A program made the translations under genes and the position numbers. Below the pieces are notes generated by a model that worked only from the letters and a program-made list of their open reading frames with translations, was not told where the DNA came from and ran no database searches. Source: Narthecium ossifragum (taxonomy: Eukaryota; Streptophyta; Magnoliopsida; Dioscoreales; Nartheciaceae). From it: a DNA stretch of 64,000 nucleotides. The DNA is taken from contig OY986974.1 in NCBI GenBank assembly GCA_963920575.1, forward strand, positions 23,226,509 through 23,290,508, read 5' to 3'. Shown here piece by piece: positions 49,691 to 59,865 of the stretch (position 1 is the stretch's first letter; every line of letters begins with the position of its first letter).

Positions 49691-50267
49691 CCTCAGACAG
49701 TGTTTCCATGCATTTTAATTCTTCCAAAGTAGGCACTTCCTTCTCCAGGACTTCATGCATCCGAGAGACCAACTCCTCATGTTCTTCCTGCAGCTCAGCT
49801 TCCAATAGTTTGGTGTGAATTCCTGCTCTATTAGAGCCCGAGCTCTTACCATTTGAGTGGGGTGTTGGCTTTAGTGGATTTGCTGGCATCCCATGAGGTG
49901 AGAGCCCAACAACCAGCCCACTCAAATGCAATTCCATAGGAACACCAGGGAGCCCATGTGCAAAAAATGGGCTACCACCAGCGGGCCCAACTTCTTCTAC
50001 CAAGCCACGTGTGTGGTTAATAGCATCAGAGACAAACCCCTGTGAAGAAGCTTCCGAATGTCCAATGTCACCTTCAACATTTTTCCTCTGCCCACCAGCA
50101 CCAAAGCTGGCCCCCATTTTCTTCTTCTCCTCTCCCTTCGCCTGCCACCGCCCCACCTTTTTTCTCTGTCGGCTTCTCCCTCTGTCAGGAGACCTCGCCT
50201 CTCCCTGACCCCGGGCACCACGCGGAGTGGATGAAGGACGCCTCCTCCTGCCAGAAGGTGCACGCAA
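49641..50267 (-). CDS. Uncharacterised frame running into the minisatellite
   Basis: A 208-codon minus frame without a proper ATG near its start; the first internal ATG would be about residue 51 (MGASFGAGGQ). It has a basic Arg/Ser/Gly-rich beginning, a middle with Gly/Pro, and a Glu-rich helical part (LQEEHEELVSRMHEVLEKEV). The last residues (ENGNHNTHASHFYH) come from the palindromic repeat. I do not recognise the protein. It could be an exon of a transposon-derived gene or chance; codon use is plausible but unsupported by splice partners. Confidence 0.25.
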   Translation of the reverse strand: MRAPSGRRRRPSSTPRGARGQGEARSPDRGRSRQRKKVGRWQAKGEEKKKMGASFGAGGQRKNVEGDIGHSEASSQGFVSDAINHTRGLVEEVGPAGGSPFFAHGLPGVPMELHLSGLVVGLSPHGMPANPLKPTPHSNGKSSGSNRAGIHTKLLEAELQEEHEELVSRMHEVLEKEVPTLEELKCMETLSEGDENGNHNTHASHFYH

Positions 50268-50834
50268 CCCCAGGTCGGATTGATGACATCGGGATTCGCG
50301 CCTAGTGTATTCAACAAGCTTTTGCTAATTAGATGGGTTTTTTATCAAATAGATTTTTAATAGGGTTTTGGGATGAAAAAGGTCACTAAGTTGGGTATAT
50401 CACCAATTAACCCTAAAAAGAAGCAAAGTTGAAGGGATTTCCGTACCCCCCAGGTGTCCTTCCCCTCCTATCCGCTAGTCAACCCCCTCCTTCCACCGCC
50501 TCCTTTCCGAGATAATCACCAACCAAAACGGACCCTTTCTCCGGTGCCACTATCAGGGTCGGTTGGTGAGCATTAATTAAGACCTCTTCAGAGTCCATTT
50601 GAATTGAATATAAGATAAATTAGTATAATAAATAAAATAAAAATTACGTAAGTATCAAAGATAATTATATAAAATTAAGAGGAAAATGTCTGGATATATA
50701 AAAGGGGTTTATGCATACTTAGCATCGATACATACGATCATTAATCTTTATCGCTCGTAAAGATCTCCCAAGAATAATAGCCCCCACGTATTGCTCACCG
50801 AGCTTTCCACCCACTGTGGCACCCGCCGCCGCCA
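50268..50834. other. Spacer and LRR gene promoter
   Basis: AT-rich, with tcggatatataaaagggg-like TATA sequence (tatataaaag near 50695-50704), 131-140 bases before the first ATG of the LRR frame. CT/CCG-rich leader sequence follows to the start codon. Confidence 0.45.
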
Positions 50835-52211
50835 ATGCCGGCATCCGATGGTACCGAATCCCGTCAAGTCCGGTACGTCACCGCCATGCCGGGCTGTGGT
50901 GTAGTGCTCATTGGTCTGGTGGTCTGGCTGGTCGCAGCGGCGCCGCAGGCATTCGCGCAGAACCTGAATTCGCGGGCTGATCTGGCGGCGCTGTTTAGTC
51001 TTCGCGCATCGCTGGGGGTGCAGGCACGCTATTGGCGGCGTAAGGTGGACCCTTGCGTTTCTTGGGTCGGAGTCGGGTGCTCTGCTGACGGGAGGGTGGT
51101 GAGCTTAAACCTCTCCGGCTTACACCGGACCAGGCTCGGCCGACAGAATCCTCGGTTCGCCGTCGATGGGCTTCAGAACCTGAAGCGACTCAACACCTTT
51201 AACGCCTCCGGTTTCGCTCTGCCCGGACCCATTCCGGACTGGTTCGGCTCGCGCCTCCCATCCACTCTCGCCGTCCTCGACCTCTCCCACGCCGCCGTCA
51301 CTGGAGGCATCCCCCCTTCCCTCGGCGGAGCCGTCTCCCTCACCGTCCTCGCCCTCCCCGGCAACGCCATCAAAGGTGAGATCCCGGATACCATCAAGAA
51401 CCTCACCAGACTTACCCTCCTCGACCTGTCCTTTAACCTCCTGTCTGGGTCGATTCCCCCCTCTCTTGGCACCCTACCCAACTTAACGACCCTTCTTCTA
51501 TTCAACAATAACCTCTCCGGGATAATCCCACCTCAGCTCGGCGACCTCTCGGCTCTACTAAACCTCGATCTCGGTGCCAATTTGCTTGTTGGGCCGGTCC
51601 CGGCTGACCTCGAGAATCTCCGGAGCTTGCAAAAGTTGAATCTTGGTGGCAATTCCTTGTCGGGTCCGTTGCCGGCATCGTTTTTCTCTGGTCTATCTCA
51701 GCTCCGTTCTCTCAAGCTTAGTCACAATAACTTCTCGGGAGCGTTGCAAGATGCCTTGTGGTCGCTGCCGGAGCTTGTGTTCGTTGACGTCGCCTACAAC
51801 AACTTGACAGGCCTGCTGCCAGGCCTCGCGCCGGGCAGTGCCAAGCCAAATGCCACCGGAACCGCCTTCAATCTCTCCAACAACTTCTACTATGGTTCAT
51901 TGCCTTCTAACTTTGCGACCCTTTTCGGCAGGTTTGTACTCGTGGATCTCTCAGGTAACTATTTCGATGGCTTGGGGCCAGTAAACACGATCCCGAATGT
52001 CACCTCTGATGTGAATTGCTTCCGAAATGCATCAAAACAGAGGAGTCCATCTGACTGTGAGACGTTCTACGCTGCTAGAGGCCTGTCATATGATGGTCCT
52101 ATTGCTCCTAACCCGGTGCCAGCTCCCAGCCCCTCAGGAGAGAAGGGTGGTGGATGGAGTGTGAATTATATACTGATAGGTGTTTTCGGGGGACTGGCTT
52201 TACTGGTCTGA
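50835..52211 (+). CDS. LRR receptor-like protein truncated at the membrane helix, no kinase domain
   Basis: A 458-codon intronless frame, more GC-rich than most of the window. A signal peptide starts best at the second ATG, residue 18 (MPGCGVVLIGLVVWLVAAAP). Then come an LRRNT domain (DLAALFSLRASLG, DPCVSWVGVGC) and about ten leucine-rich repeats such as LTRLTLLDLSFNLLSGSIPP. A Cys pair (CFRNASKQRSPSDC) follows, then a Pro/Ser hinge (NPVPAPSPSGEKGGG) and a membrane helix (YILIGVFGGLALLV) cut by TGA in mid-helix. The ectodomain resembles the At2g16250-type LRR receptor kinases, from memory. In those the protein goes on with a juxtamembrane part and a kinase domain. None is found in the next 1 kb, and beyond it lies a retroelement. 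It may be a pseudogene or a secreted/anchored decoy-like protein. Confidence 0.82.
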   Translation: MPASDGTESRQVRYVTAMPGCGVVLIGLVVWLVAAAPQAFAQNLNSRADLAALFSLRASLGVQARYWRRKVDPCVSWVGVGCSADGRVVSLNLSGLHRTRLGRQNPRFAVDGLQNLKRLNTFNASGFALPGPIPDWFGSRLPSTLAVLDLSHAAVTGGIPPSLGGAVSLTVLALPGNAIKGEIPDTIKNLTRLTLLDLSFNLLSGSIPPSLGTLPNLTTLLLFNNNLSGIIPPQLGDLSALLNLDLGANLLVGPVPADLENLRSLQKLNLGGNSLSGPLPASFFSGLSQLRSLKLSHNNFSGALQDALWSLPELVFVDVAYNNLTGLLPGLAPGSAKPNATGTAFNLSNNFYYGSLPSNFATLFGRFVLVDLSGNYFDGLGPVNTIPNVTSDVNCFRNASKQRSPSDCETFYAARGLSYDGPIAPNPVPAPSPSGEKGGGWSVNYILIGVFGGLALLV

Positions 52212-53193
52212 CGTTCGAATAGCTAGCTATCCAGATCTGCATCCATAGCAATGAACGGGATCTGATGGGAAAACATATTGTCGAATTTTAAACTTTGAAT
52301 CGCTCGATCAAATTTTTTGAATTTTGGGTTCGCGCAGGGTGGAGAACGCCTGCGTCCCTTCCTATTCTCCCCGACGATCAAGCCTCTCCTCTTTCTCCAT
52401 CCCCAACTCCGACATGGAGTCTAATTTCTCACAGTTTCAAGATCGATTTTCCGACACGCGGGGACAGGATGCAGCCATTGCCTACTGTTATTTGTATGTC
52501 CTGTATATCCTCTTATCTTCTTCCTGTGATACAACATATCACATATGTACACATGTATATATATTGAACCCTATCAATCGATTGAATAACAATTTCAACT
52601 CTTCTATCATAGTAATAGACAAGCCATGTTCTCCTCGCCCTTAGGGCCGGCAGCCGCCGCCTCTCATGCTCTCCCCTTCTTCGCGGCTCCGCCTCCCCTC
52701 TCGGCCTCCCGGCGCTCCGGCCTCCCCTGACGGTCTACCTCCCCTCCTCTCTGCCACTCTCCCCGATCTCTCTCTCACCATCAATCACGCCGGCAGCGAA
52801 CCATCTCTCTCCCTCGGACTCCCTCGAGCTCGTCGATGACCTGAGACCTCTCCCTCTTTGTCTCCCTCGAGCTCCCTCTCCTCAGATCCGGCCAGAGCTC
52901 CTCTCCCCCGAGCTCTCTCACTCTCTCTTGAGAGCCTCAGATCCGAGCTTGCGAAACATCTCTCTCCCTCGGACTCCCTCGAGCTCGCCATACAGCTCTG
53001 TAATCAACTGAGATCATGCACATTGATGCAACAGTGAAGAGAGAAGAGAAAAAGAGAAAACAGAGGGTCCCCGTGGGTTCTTATAGACCCGTGTTCGATA
53101 GGCCACTCAACCAGCGACCGATTGGTTTATGTCAGTTCAGCGTCCTTATTCGAACACATCAAAGGCGGTGCTGACATAGGGTCTGATCGATCG
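52212..53193. other. Spacer with CT-rich and repeated sequence before the retroelement
   Basis: No kinase-like frame is present. From 52640 to 53000 the sequence is rich in ctctccc and ctcgag. A 42-bp direct repeat (gcgaaccatctctctccctc at 52797 and gcgaaacatctctctccctc at 52949) flanks about 110 bp. The last 150 bases, with the matching sequence after the retroelement (gatcgctccttggagcgacc), are the split target, itself possibly an older element. Confidence 0.45.
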
Positions 53194-54301
53194 TGTGAGG
53201 ACCCGTACCTCCAACCCGGTCCTACCGCGTTAGGTCGAGGGTCTGGATTTATGGTTTGGCTCGGTTGGCCCTGGGATGCGATCGGTTGATCGCATCGCTG
53301 TTTTTGACCCCAGTGGCATTTTGGTAAATATGCTCCATGGTGGTCAGTTTCACACCCGCGTGTGCACACACTGACCTTGTTTGTGTTAGTGTTTGATTAG
53401 AATGGTTAGGTGGACCCGGGATCAAAAGATCGGAGCTTGGGCTTGCGTTTTAGCCCAAGTTTTGCTTTCTTGGCAAAGGGGATCGATCTCCTTTGGGAAG
53501 AAGATCGATCTTTCTTGCTAAGAAGATCTTTCTTGCTAAGAAGATCGATCCTCTTTGAGAAATGGATCGATCCTCCTATTCCAGTAAGTTAGAGCGGTTG
53601 GGCAGTTGGGTTTGCGAGGACGGCCGTCGTGGTCGTTGTCCTCCGTTGTCAGAGGAGAGGTCTTCTCCTTCACCTTCCCCAACCTTCCCCCACCTTCCCC
53701 GACCTTCCCCTACCTTCTCCTCCTCTTCTCTTCCTCTTCTTCATTCTCTTCTTCTCCCTTCTTTCTCTTCTTCTTCCCGGTTCTGGTTTGCTCTGTTTTT
53801 CCTCCGGCAGCCCATCTCTTTCGTTGCCGTTCTCCCTCCTCCGACCACCTTTTTGGGAGCTTGAAAGCTTGTTGGATTCGTGGCAACGAGAGGAAGACTC
53901 CTGGTGTGGTGTGGAACCTCGTTGGTGGCTGGTTTGCGAGGGATCCACCGAGGAATGAGCAGTCCGGTAGGTGTTCTACCTACATGAGTTAATTAATGGT
54001 TTCGTTAGATCTAGCCGTTAGATCTTGATGAATTTGTATTCCATTTTGATGTGGATTGATCAGAGATTACTGTACTTAGAGGACTTCAATTATTATTGTG
54101 TCTTTTAAAAGTTAATTGAGTATTGTGGTGGTCAATTTGTATTATGATTTGATGATAGGATAGTTTAAATTCTTTGTGAATATTTATAATCATGCACCAG
54201 GTTTTAAAGTGATGTTCAAAGGAGAGGCTCTCGCCGTTTGATTTAGAGTTTAGGTCCCTCACGTCCCGATTCGGATGGGTTTTCTGGGTCGGGGCGTGAC
54301 A
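53194..54301 (+). repeat. 5' LTR of the chromovirus
   Basis: 1108 bp, TG...CA ends. Compared with the 3' LTR it carries an 18-bp tandem duplication (aagatctttcttgctaag) near 53520 and one more cttcccc unit in the pyrimidine tract near 53690. About two dozen single-base differences were counted by eye. Confidence 0.95.
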
Positions 54302-54304
54302 ACT

Positions 54305-54317
54305 TGGTATCAGAGTA
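54305..54317 (+). other. Primer binding site, initiator tRNA-Met type
   Basis: TGGTATCAGAGTA starts three bases after the LTR end. The usual complement to the 3' end of plant initiator tRNA-Met is TGGTATCAGAGC, so all but the last positions agree. Confidence 0.85.
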
Positions 54318-56189
54318 GGCTGTAGGTCCCAGGGATAGGATTAGGCTTGCGGTTGAGATTTTGAGTGTGGAATGGGATAGTTCTAGGTCTAGAACATCCT
54401 TGCATGTCTGTTTGCGACCGCGTGTGACGTGCTTATCTTTCTGTTTGTTGTTGTGTTTTGCTGCTTCCCGGTTGTGGCATGACGTCTCAGGGGGAGATGT
54501 GCATGCGCACCGGTGTCGTCCGTTCCCTCGCCTGACAGCGTCTCCCCCCGTGCTAGAGACGAGCGAGTAGGGATTGGACGTGTGTCGTCTTTGTACTTTC
54601 GAAATCTCGAGAGGTGAACCTGCTAGGGTTCAGAGACGGCGTTGGAGATCCTTCGACAGTAGAGGACTGATTGGAGGAGGTGACCCGGATCCCGGATGTT
54701 TTGGACATCCTGGAGGATCGCTTGCTTGGGAAGCTATTGTTTTCTTACCTTCCCAGGAAGCGATTCGTAGTGGCGCTTGTCGGGGCCACTAGGGACACGG
54801 TTGGTTGTGTGTTGAGAACAGTTCGCGTATTGTTCTCTGGCACCTACCCTTGGAGGGTGGTGCAGTTGGGAGTACCCTCCTCTGGTTCTGGGTACTCGCA
54901 CCACGTGGCGACACGTGGGTTGGCTGGTTCATCTGGCTCGGTAGGCTTGCGCGACAGCAGGGTGCACCCTGGACTATGTACTAGCTACTGAGACAGGTGA
55001 CTTGAGGGTTGACACCGGGCAGTTGGCCGGTAGTCGTGGTGAGTTTCGGGGTTGTCGTTCCTACTTCTGGGGAACGGTAGGTTGGCCGTTCGTAGAGGCA
55101 GAGGTTTCAGCATCAGCGACAACCGTAGCAGCCGCAGCGTCGTGCCGGTCCCTTGAGAGGTAGCCTGGGCCGCCGTACTGAGAGGTGTTCCACCGGGTGC
55201 TCGAGTGCTAGCCGTTGTGGGTCTTTCTGCCGACGGTGCTGGTTGCGAGGGACGCTGGGCGTTTACCGCAGAGCAGTCGGGTGTGACACATGGCGTGGGC
55301 CAGAGCGGTGGACTAGTGCCTCAGTTGGGGCAGGTACCTTGGGCAGACGCGGGAATTCAGATTCCAGATTGAGGCTTGCTGGAGGCGAGGCGGCGACCGT
55401 TCTAGCCATCGGTTCGCGCACTCCAGAGGAGTTAGTAACTTCAGCAGCAGCCAGTTTCAGAGCCGCCAGCTTCGACTTCCAGTTTCAGCTTTCAGCTTCA
55501 GTTTTCAGCTTTCAGAGCTTCTCGCAGCTTGCGATTTCTTTGTGGCTCTGGGTTTCCCCCTTGTGACTCGTCCCTGTGTGGCCGTGCCGGCTTGGGACTG
55601 GAATCGGGTGTGGCTCTGGGAGTAGCCACCGATCGGGACAAGAGCCTGGGTTGGTTGCTCTTGTCGGGGCGTTCCCTAGAGGTTGGAGACCTCTAGGTGT
55701 CCGTCGCCGGCGTGTGGTACACGTTGGGGTTCGACGGCTTCCTCGGTTGCGTCGGTTGGCCACGCACCGGGTTGTGCTTCTTTTGCCGTGAGAAGGTGTC
55801 GTGGGTACACCTGGCGGCGTTGTTTTGCTCTCGTTGAAGATCGCTGTTTGGCGATCCTTCTGCTCGTCGAGAGCTGGGGTTTGTTCACCGGCTTGTGGTG
55901 AACTTCCTCCCCGTTGTTTTCGAGGGTGCTCTGGAGAGCAGCTTCCCCTCGCGTTTTGTTGTTGTTGTTTGTGCAGCTGTCCCTTCTGAGGAGCTTTCTG
56001 ATTGTCGCCTTCGCGGGACACCGAGTTTGAGGTTGAGTTTCCTTTGGGCAGTCTTGAGCGTTGCGAGATCGCACGTGGATGCTGGCAGTATTTGGAGAGT
56101 CGAGGACTCAGTCGGCCGAGTCAGTAGCTCGGGACTTCTTTCGCCCAGTTGTGTTACCTCGGAGTGTGTTCCGGTTCTCGTTGTGGATG

Positions 56190-56560
56190 GTCTCCCCCAT
56201 AAATGCATAGACTTCAGGAAGCTGGACGGTGTTGCAGCACAGAGTATGTGCCCGCTGCAGTGTAACGATGATGGATTGGCAGTTGAGAGACTCGTCGACT
56301 CCTTCAGGGTTTGACGTTCGCATCGGCTACACCAGCTGAGGATCCGGGATTGCGACATCCCGGGGACAGCCTTCCTTACGAGGTACGAACTGTGCGAGTT
56401 CACAGTAATGCCGTTCAGTCTGACGAACGCACCAGCAATCTCCACAGATGTGATGTGGAGAATCTTCAGGGCGTATCCTGACCAGTTGCAGTGGCGTCGT
56501 CGACAACATCATATCTACTGGCGCGTTGAGGAGGAGCACCAGGGATATTTGGCGTTTGCA
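56190..56560 (+). pseudogene. Broken reverse transcriptase of the chromovirus
   Basis: Fragments in more than one frame: KCIDFRKLD near 56200, FDVRIGY near 56307, then ELCEFTVMPFSLTNAPA at 56388-56440 and EEEHQ near 56530. The order matches the gypsy RT fingers and palm. Frameshifts lie near 56325 and between 56470 and 56520, where the catalytic aspartate box (FxDD) is expected; it is not intact. Confidence 0.8.
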
Positions 56561-57771
56561 TTGCAGCTGCCGAGGGTGTATCGGCGTTATTTGGCTTCCA
56601 GCGCGAGGTGTTGGCCTTCAGAGGCAGGTTTCGACGGACGGGCAGTCTCAGCGGCAGACATTTCAGTTGATTCAGCTGGGCTCGACACAGATGTGCGACA
56701 GCAGAGGTCTGAGACGATATTCGAGATTCAGTAGAAGCATCTCCAAGATTGCGGGACCGTTGACCAGAGTGGCCAGGAGACCGGAACTTTTGCCTTAAAG
56801 TCACTGCGTCAGTGCCTTTAAGGGTAATAGCCACCAGTAATTGCTAGAGAGGCTAGAGCATATTTGGCAGATTATCAGCTCATCGGAGATGGACAGTCAG
56901 TTGGATCGGGTTTCGAGGATCAGGTTTCGAGGATCAGATTCCAGATGACTTCCTCTTTGGTGGTTGCAGCATCCCAGCTCCCCCCGCCAGAGTGGTGTAG
57001 ACCCAGGGTATATATATCCGGAGCTCGTGGAGATCCATGTTGCGGTTGGTACCGGGCACGTGACTGAGAGCTGGACAGCATCAGCAGACCGCAGATTGTG
57101 CTTCGTTAGCAGTGTTGCAGATCCGGCGGATCCATAGCAGCCCCTTCCAGTATCAGAGTGGGAGCGGAAGCACACCGTGGCGGACGTCATCACCAGATTG
57201 CAGGAGGCAGCTGAGAGGAGTATCTTCCTTTGTTGGAGTTTGCCTTTTTCAGCAGCCATCAGTCCAGACGAATGCAGTACCATTCGAGGCATAGTACGGC
57301 AGTTCGGGCCGTTCTTTTGATTACTCAACAGAGGTTGTTGAGTCACCATCCCCCATTCCAGACGTCATCAGACAACCCTCAGAGAGATTAGCACATAGCA
57401 GACGAGAGAGCTACTCAGGTCAGAGGCGATGATCTTTGGAGTTCTCAGTTCCTGGCAGAGTGTTTCTGAAGATTCCTTCGCACAGAGGATCAGTCGGAGT
57501 TGGCAGAGAGCAGAGGCCATATGAGGTGGAGGCCGAGGCAGCCCTACTCCGAGAGTCTGTACCAGGACCATGACGGCGTGGAGCGATGACGACATCGAGC
57601 CTATAGAGATTCCTGACGGCATTAGCAGACAGTTGATTGTACTCCAGAGGTGGAGTAGTAGGTCCAGAGTTGCACGAGGACATCCTAGGTGAGGTTCACT
57701 CCTCTCCTGTTGCTGTTCATCCAGGAGGCATGGAGGTGTATCATGAGTTTCGTCATCAGCTCGGTTGACAC

Positions 57772-57955
57772 CAGATGCAGAGATCAGATTCAGGGATCAG
57801 ATGCAGAGATCAGATTCAGGACCAGATGCAGAGATCAGATTCAGGGATCAGATGCAGAGATCAGATTCAGGATCAGATGCAGAGATCAGATTCAGGACCA
57901 GATGCAGAGATCAGATGCAGAGATCAGATTCAGAGACCAGATGCAGAGGTCAGAT
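57772..57955 (+). repeat. Minisatellite of about 25 bp inside the chromovirus
   Basis: About seven units of agatgcagagatcagattcagg joined by gatc or acc, with partial units at the right end. All three + frames stay open and give CRDQIQ or MQRSDSG repeats, so the frames here are a by-product of the repeat. It sits where the integrase is expected and probably arose by slippage in a dead interior. Confidence 0.9.
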
Positions 57956-58436
57956 CAGCACATATACCATATGTGATGAGTACGTGTGCCACATAGCAGT
58001 CCACATGTCAGAGAGGTGATCAGATGGCGTGATGCTTCAGTTTTCATCACTCCGGAACATGATTCCAGGATCACAGACATATTCCAGTACATCTCTTAGG
58101 AGCCGATGATCGCATCGTTGACTTCCAGCACAGCATCTCACGGTACAGACGGGCAGACGTTCAGAGAGGACCATTCAGATCCATGGTGACGTGCTTAGAG
58201 CACGCGTTATTGATGCAGACGTCAGCCGACGAGAGCACATCCTCATGGCGGAGTCTGCCTACTTTCGCAGTTGACGGCTCAGCACCAGCATTGCACCTTT
58301 GAGGTAGACAGGTTAGTGCAGATCAGGTCAGAGGTGACAGCCGTTAGAGTTCACAGCTGGCAGCAAAGAGTTTGCTTACAGATCAGATCTATTCACGCAC
58401 TTGTCAGTGGCGTGTTCTACTGTCACATGTTCGGTG

Positions 58437-58666
58437 TTGAGGAAGTATAGTCAGTATCCGTCCCACATGATCAGACACGACGACATCATAGTCGAGGAGG
58501 ACGTCGCCTACATAGAGCAGTTAGTGCAGATTGTGGGCAGACGAGAGCCGAGGCTGAGATGCAGATCGGTACTGTTGGTGATGATCAGATAGAGGCATGA
58601 TGGTGCAGAGGGCTTGACGTGGGGGCGGGAGGATCGCGTGCGTCGGGAGTTTCCCCGACTGTTCAC
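58437..58666 (+). pseudogene. Integrase C-terminus and chromodomain remnant
   Basis: The frame from 58437 reads LRKYSQYPSHMIRHDD, then IEQLVQIVGRREPRLR, a stop (TAG 58590-58592), then WGREDRVRREFPRLF. This is the standard end of chromovirus Pol: LRKY at the end of the integrase, then the chromodomain with its closing WEREDxxR...P.LF pattern. It assigns the element to the chromovirus branch, most like Tekay/Del. Confidence 0.85.
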
Positions 58667-58763
58667 CCCAGCAGGTAGTTTCCCTTGTGTGGGCGTTCGT
58701 GCCACTAGGACTAGTTGAATCTTCTTTTCCAGCCCTACCCTTGAATTTCGGGACGAAATTTCT

Positions 58764-58778
58764 TTAAGGGTAATAGGT
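58764..58778 (+). other. Polypurine tract region
   Basis: taagggtaataggt directly before the right LTR; the purine run is short and interrupted by T. Confidence 0.5.
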
Positions 58779-59860
58779 TGTGAGGACCCGTACCTCCAAC
58801 CCGGTCCGACCGCGTTAGGTCGAGGGTCTGGATTTTGTGGTTTGGCTCGGTTGGCCCTGTGATGCGATCGGTTGATCGCATCGCTGTTTTTGACCCCAGT
58901 GGCATTTTGGTAAATATGCTCCATGGTGATCAGTTTCACACCCGCGTGTGCACACACTGACCTTGTTCGTGTTAGTGTTTGATTAGAATGGTTAGGTGAA
59001 CCCGGGATCAAAAGATCCGAGCTTGGGCTTGCGTTTTAGCCCAAGTTTTGCTTTCTTGGCAAAGGGGATCGATCTCCTTTGGGAAGAAGATCGATATTTC
59101 TTGCTAAGAAGATCGATCCTCTTTGAGAAAGGGATCGATCCTCCTATTCCAGCAAGTTAGAGCGGTTGGGCAGTTGGGTTTGCGAGGACGGCCATCGTGG
59201 CCGTTGTCCTCCGTTGTCAGAGGAGAGGTCTTCTCCTTCACCTTCCCCGACCTTCCCCCACCTTCCCCTACCTTCTCCTCCTCTTCTCTTCCTCTTCTTC
59301 ATTCTCTTCTTCTCCCTTCTTTCTCTTCTTCTTCCCGGTTCTGGTTTGCTCTGTTTTTCCTCCGGCAGCCCATCTCTTTCGTTGCCGTTCTCCCTCCTCC
59401 GACCACCTTTTTGGGAGCTTGAAAGCTTGTTGGATTCGTGGCAACGAGAGGAAGACTCATGGTGTGGTGTGGAATCTCGTTGGTGGCTGGTTTGCGAGGG
59501 ATCAACCGAGGAATGCGCATTCCGGTAGGTGTTCTACCTACATGAGTTAATTAATGGGTTTCGTTAGATCTAGCCGTTAGATCTTGATGAATTTGTATTC
59601 CATTTTGATGTGGATTGATCAGAGATTACTGTACTTAGAGGACTTGAATTATTATTGTATCTTTTAAAAGTTAATTGAGTATTGTGGTGGTCAATTTGTA
59701 TTATGATTTGATGATAGGATAGTTTAAATTCTTTGTGAATATTTATAATCATGCACCAGGTTTTAAAGTGATGTTCAAAGGGGAGGCTCTCGCCGTTTGA
59801 TCTAGAGTTTAGGACCCTCACGTCCCGATCTGGATGGGTTTTCTGGGTCGGGGCGTGACA
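58779..59860 (+). repeat. 3' LTR of the chromovirus
   Basis: 1082 bp, the same TG...CA ends as the 5' LTR, followed by the target duplication GATCG. The difference of about two percent from the 5' LTR points to a fairly young insertion. Confidence 0.95.
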
Positions 59861-59865
59861 GATCG

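Larger units (their letters stand above)
53194..59860 (+). mobile_element. Ty3/gypsy chromovirus (chromodomain LTR retrotransposon), full-length but defective
   Basis: A 6667-bp element with two LTRs starting TGTGAGGACCCGTACC and ending GGGGCGTGACA, flanked by the 5-bp target duplication GATCG (53189-53193 and 59861-59865). A primer site for initiator methionine tRNA follows the left LTR, and the phrase ATTTCGGGACGAAATTTCTT, typical of chromoviruses, precedes the right LTR. Coding traces in the right order are an RT core (about 56190-56560) and the integrase C-terminus with chromodomain (58437-58666). The interior is only 4.5 kb, full of stops and frameshifts, and its longest frame is under 190 codons. 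Gag and protease are not readable with confidence. This copy cannot make its own proteins. Confidence 0.93.

Noticed and set aside
53562..53992. Ser/Pro/Phe-rich frames in the LTR (and again at 59123-59550)
   Set aside because: They come from the pyrimidine tract of the LTR and occur in three frames at once.
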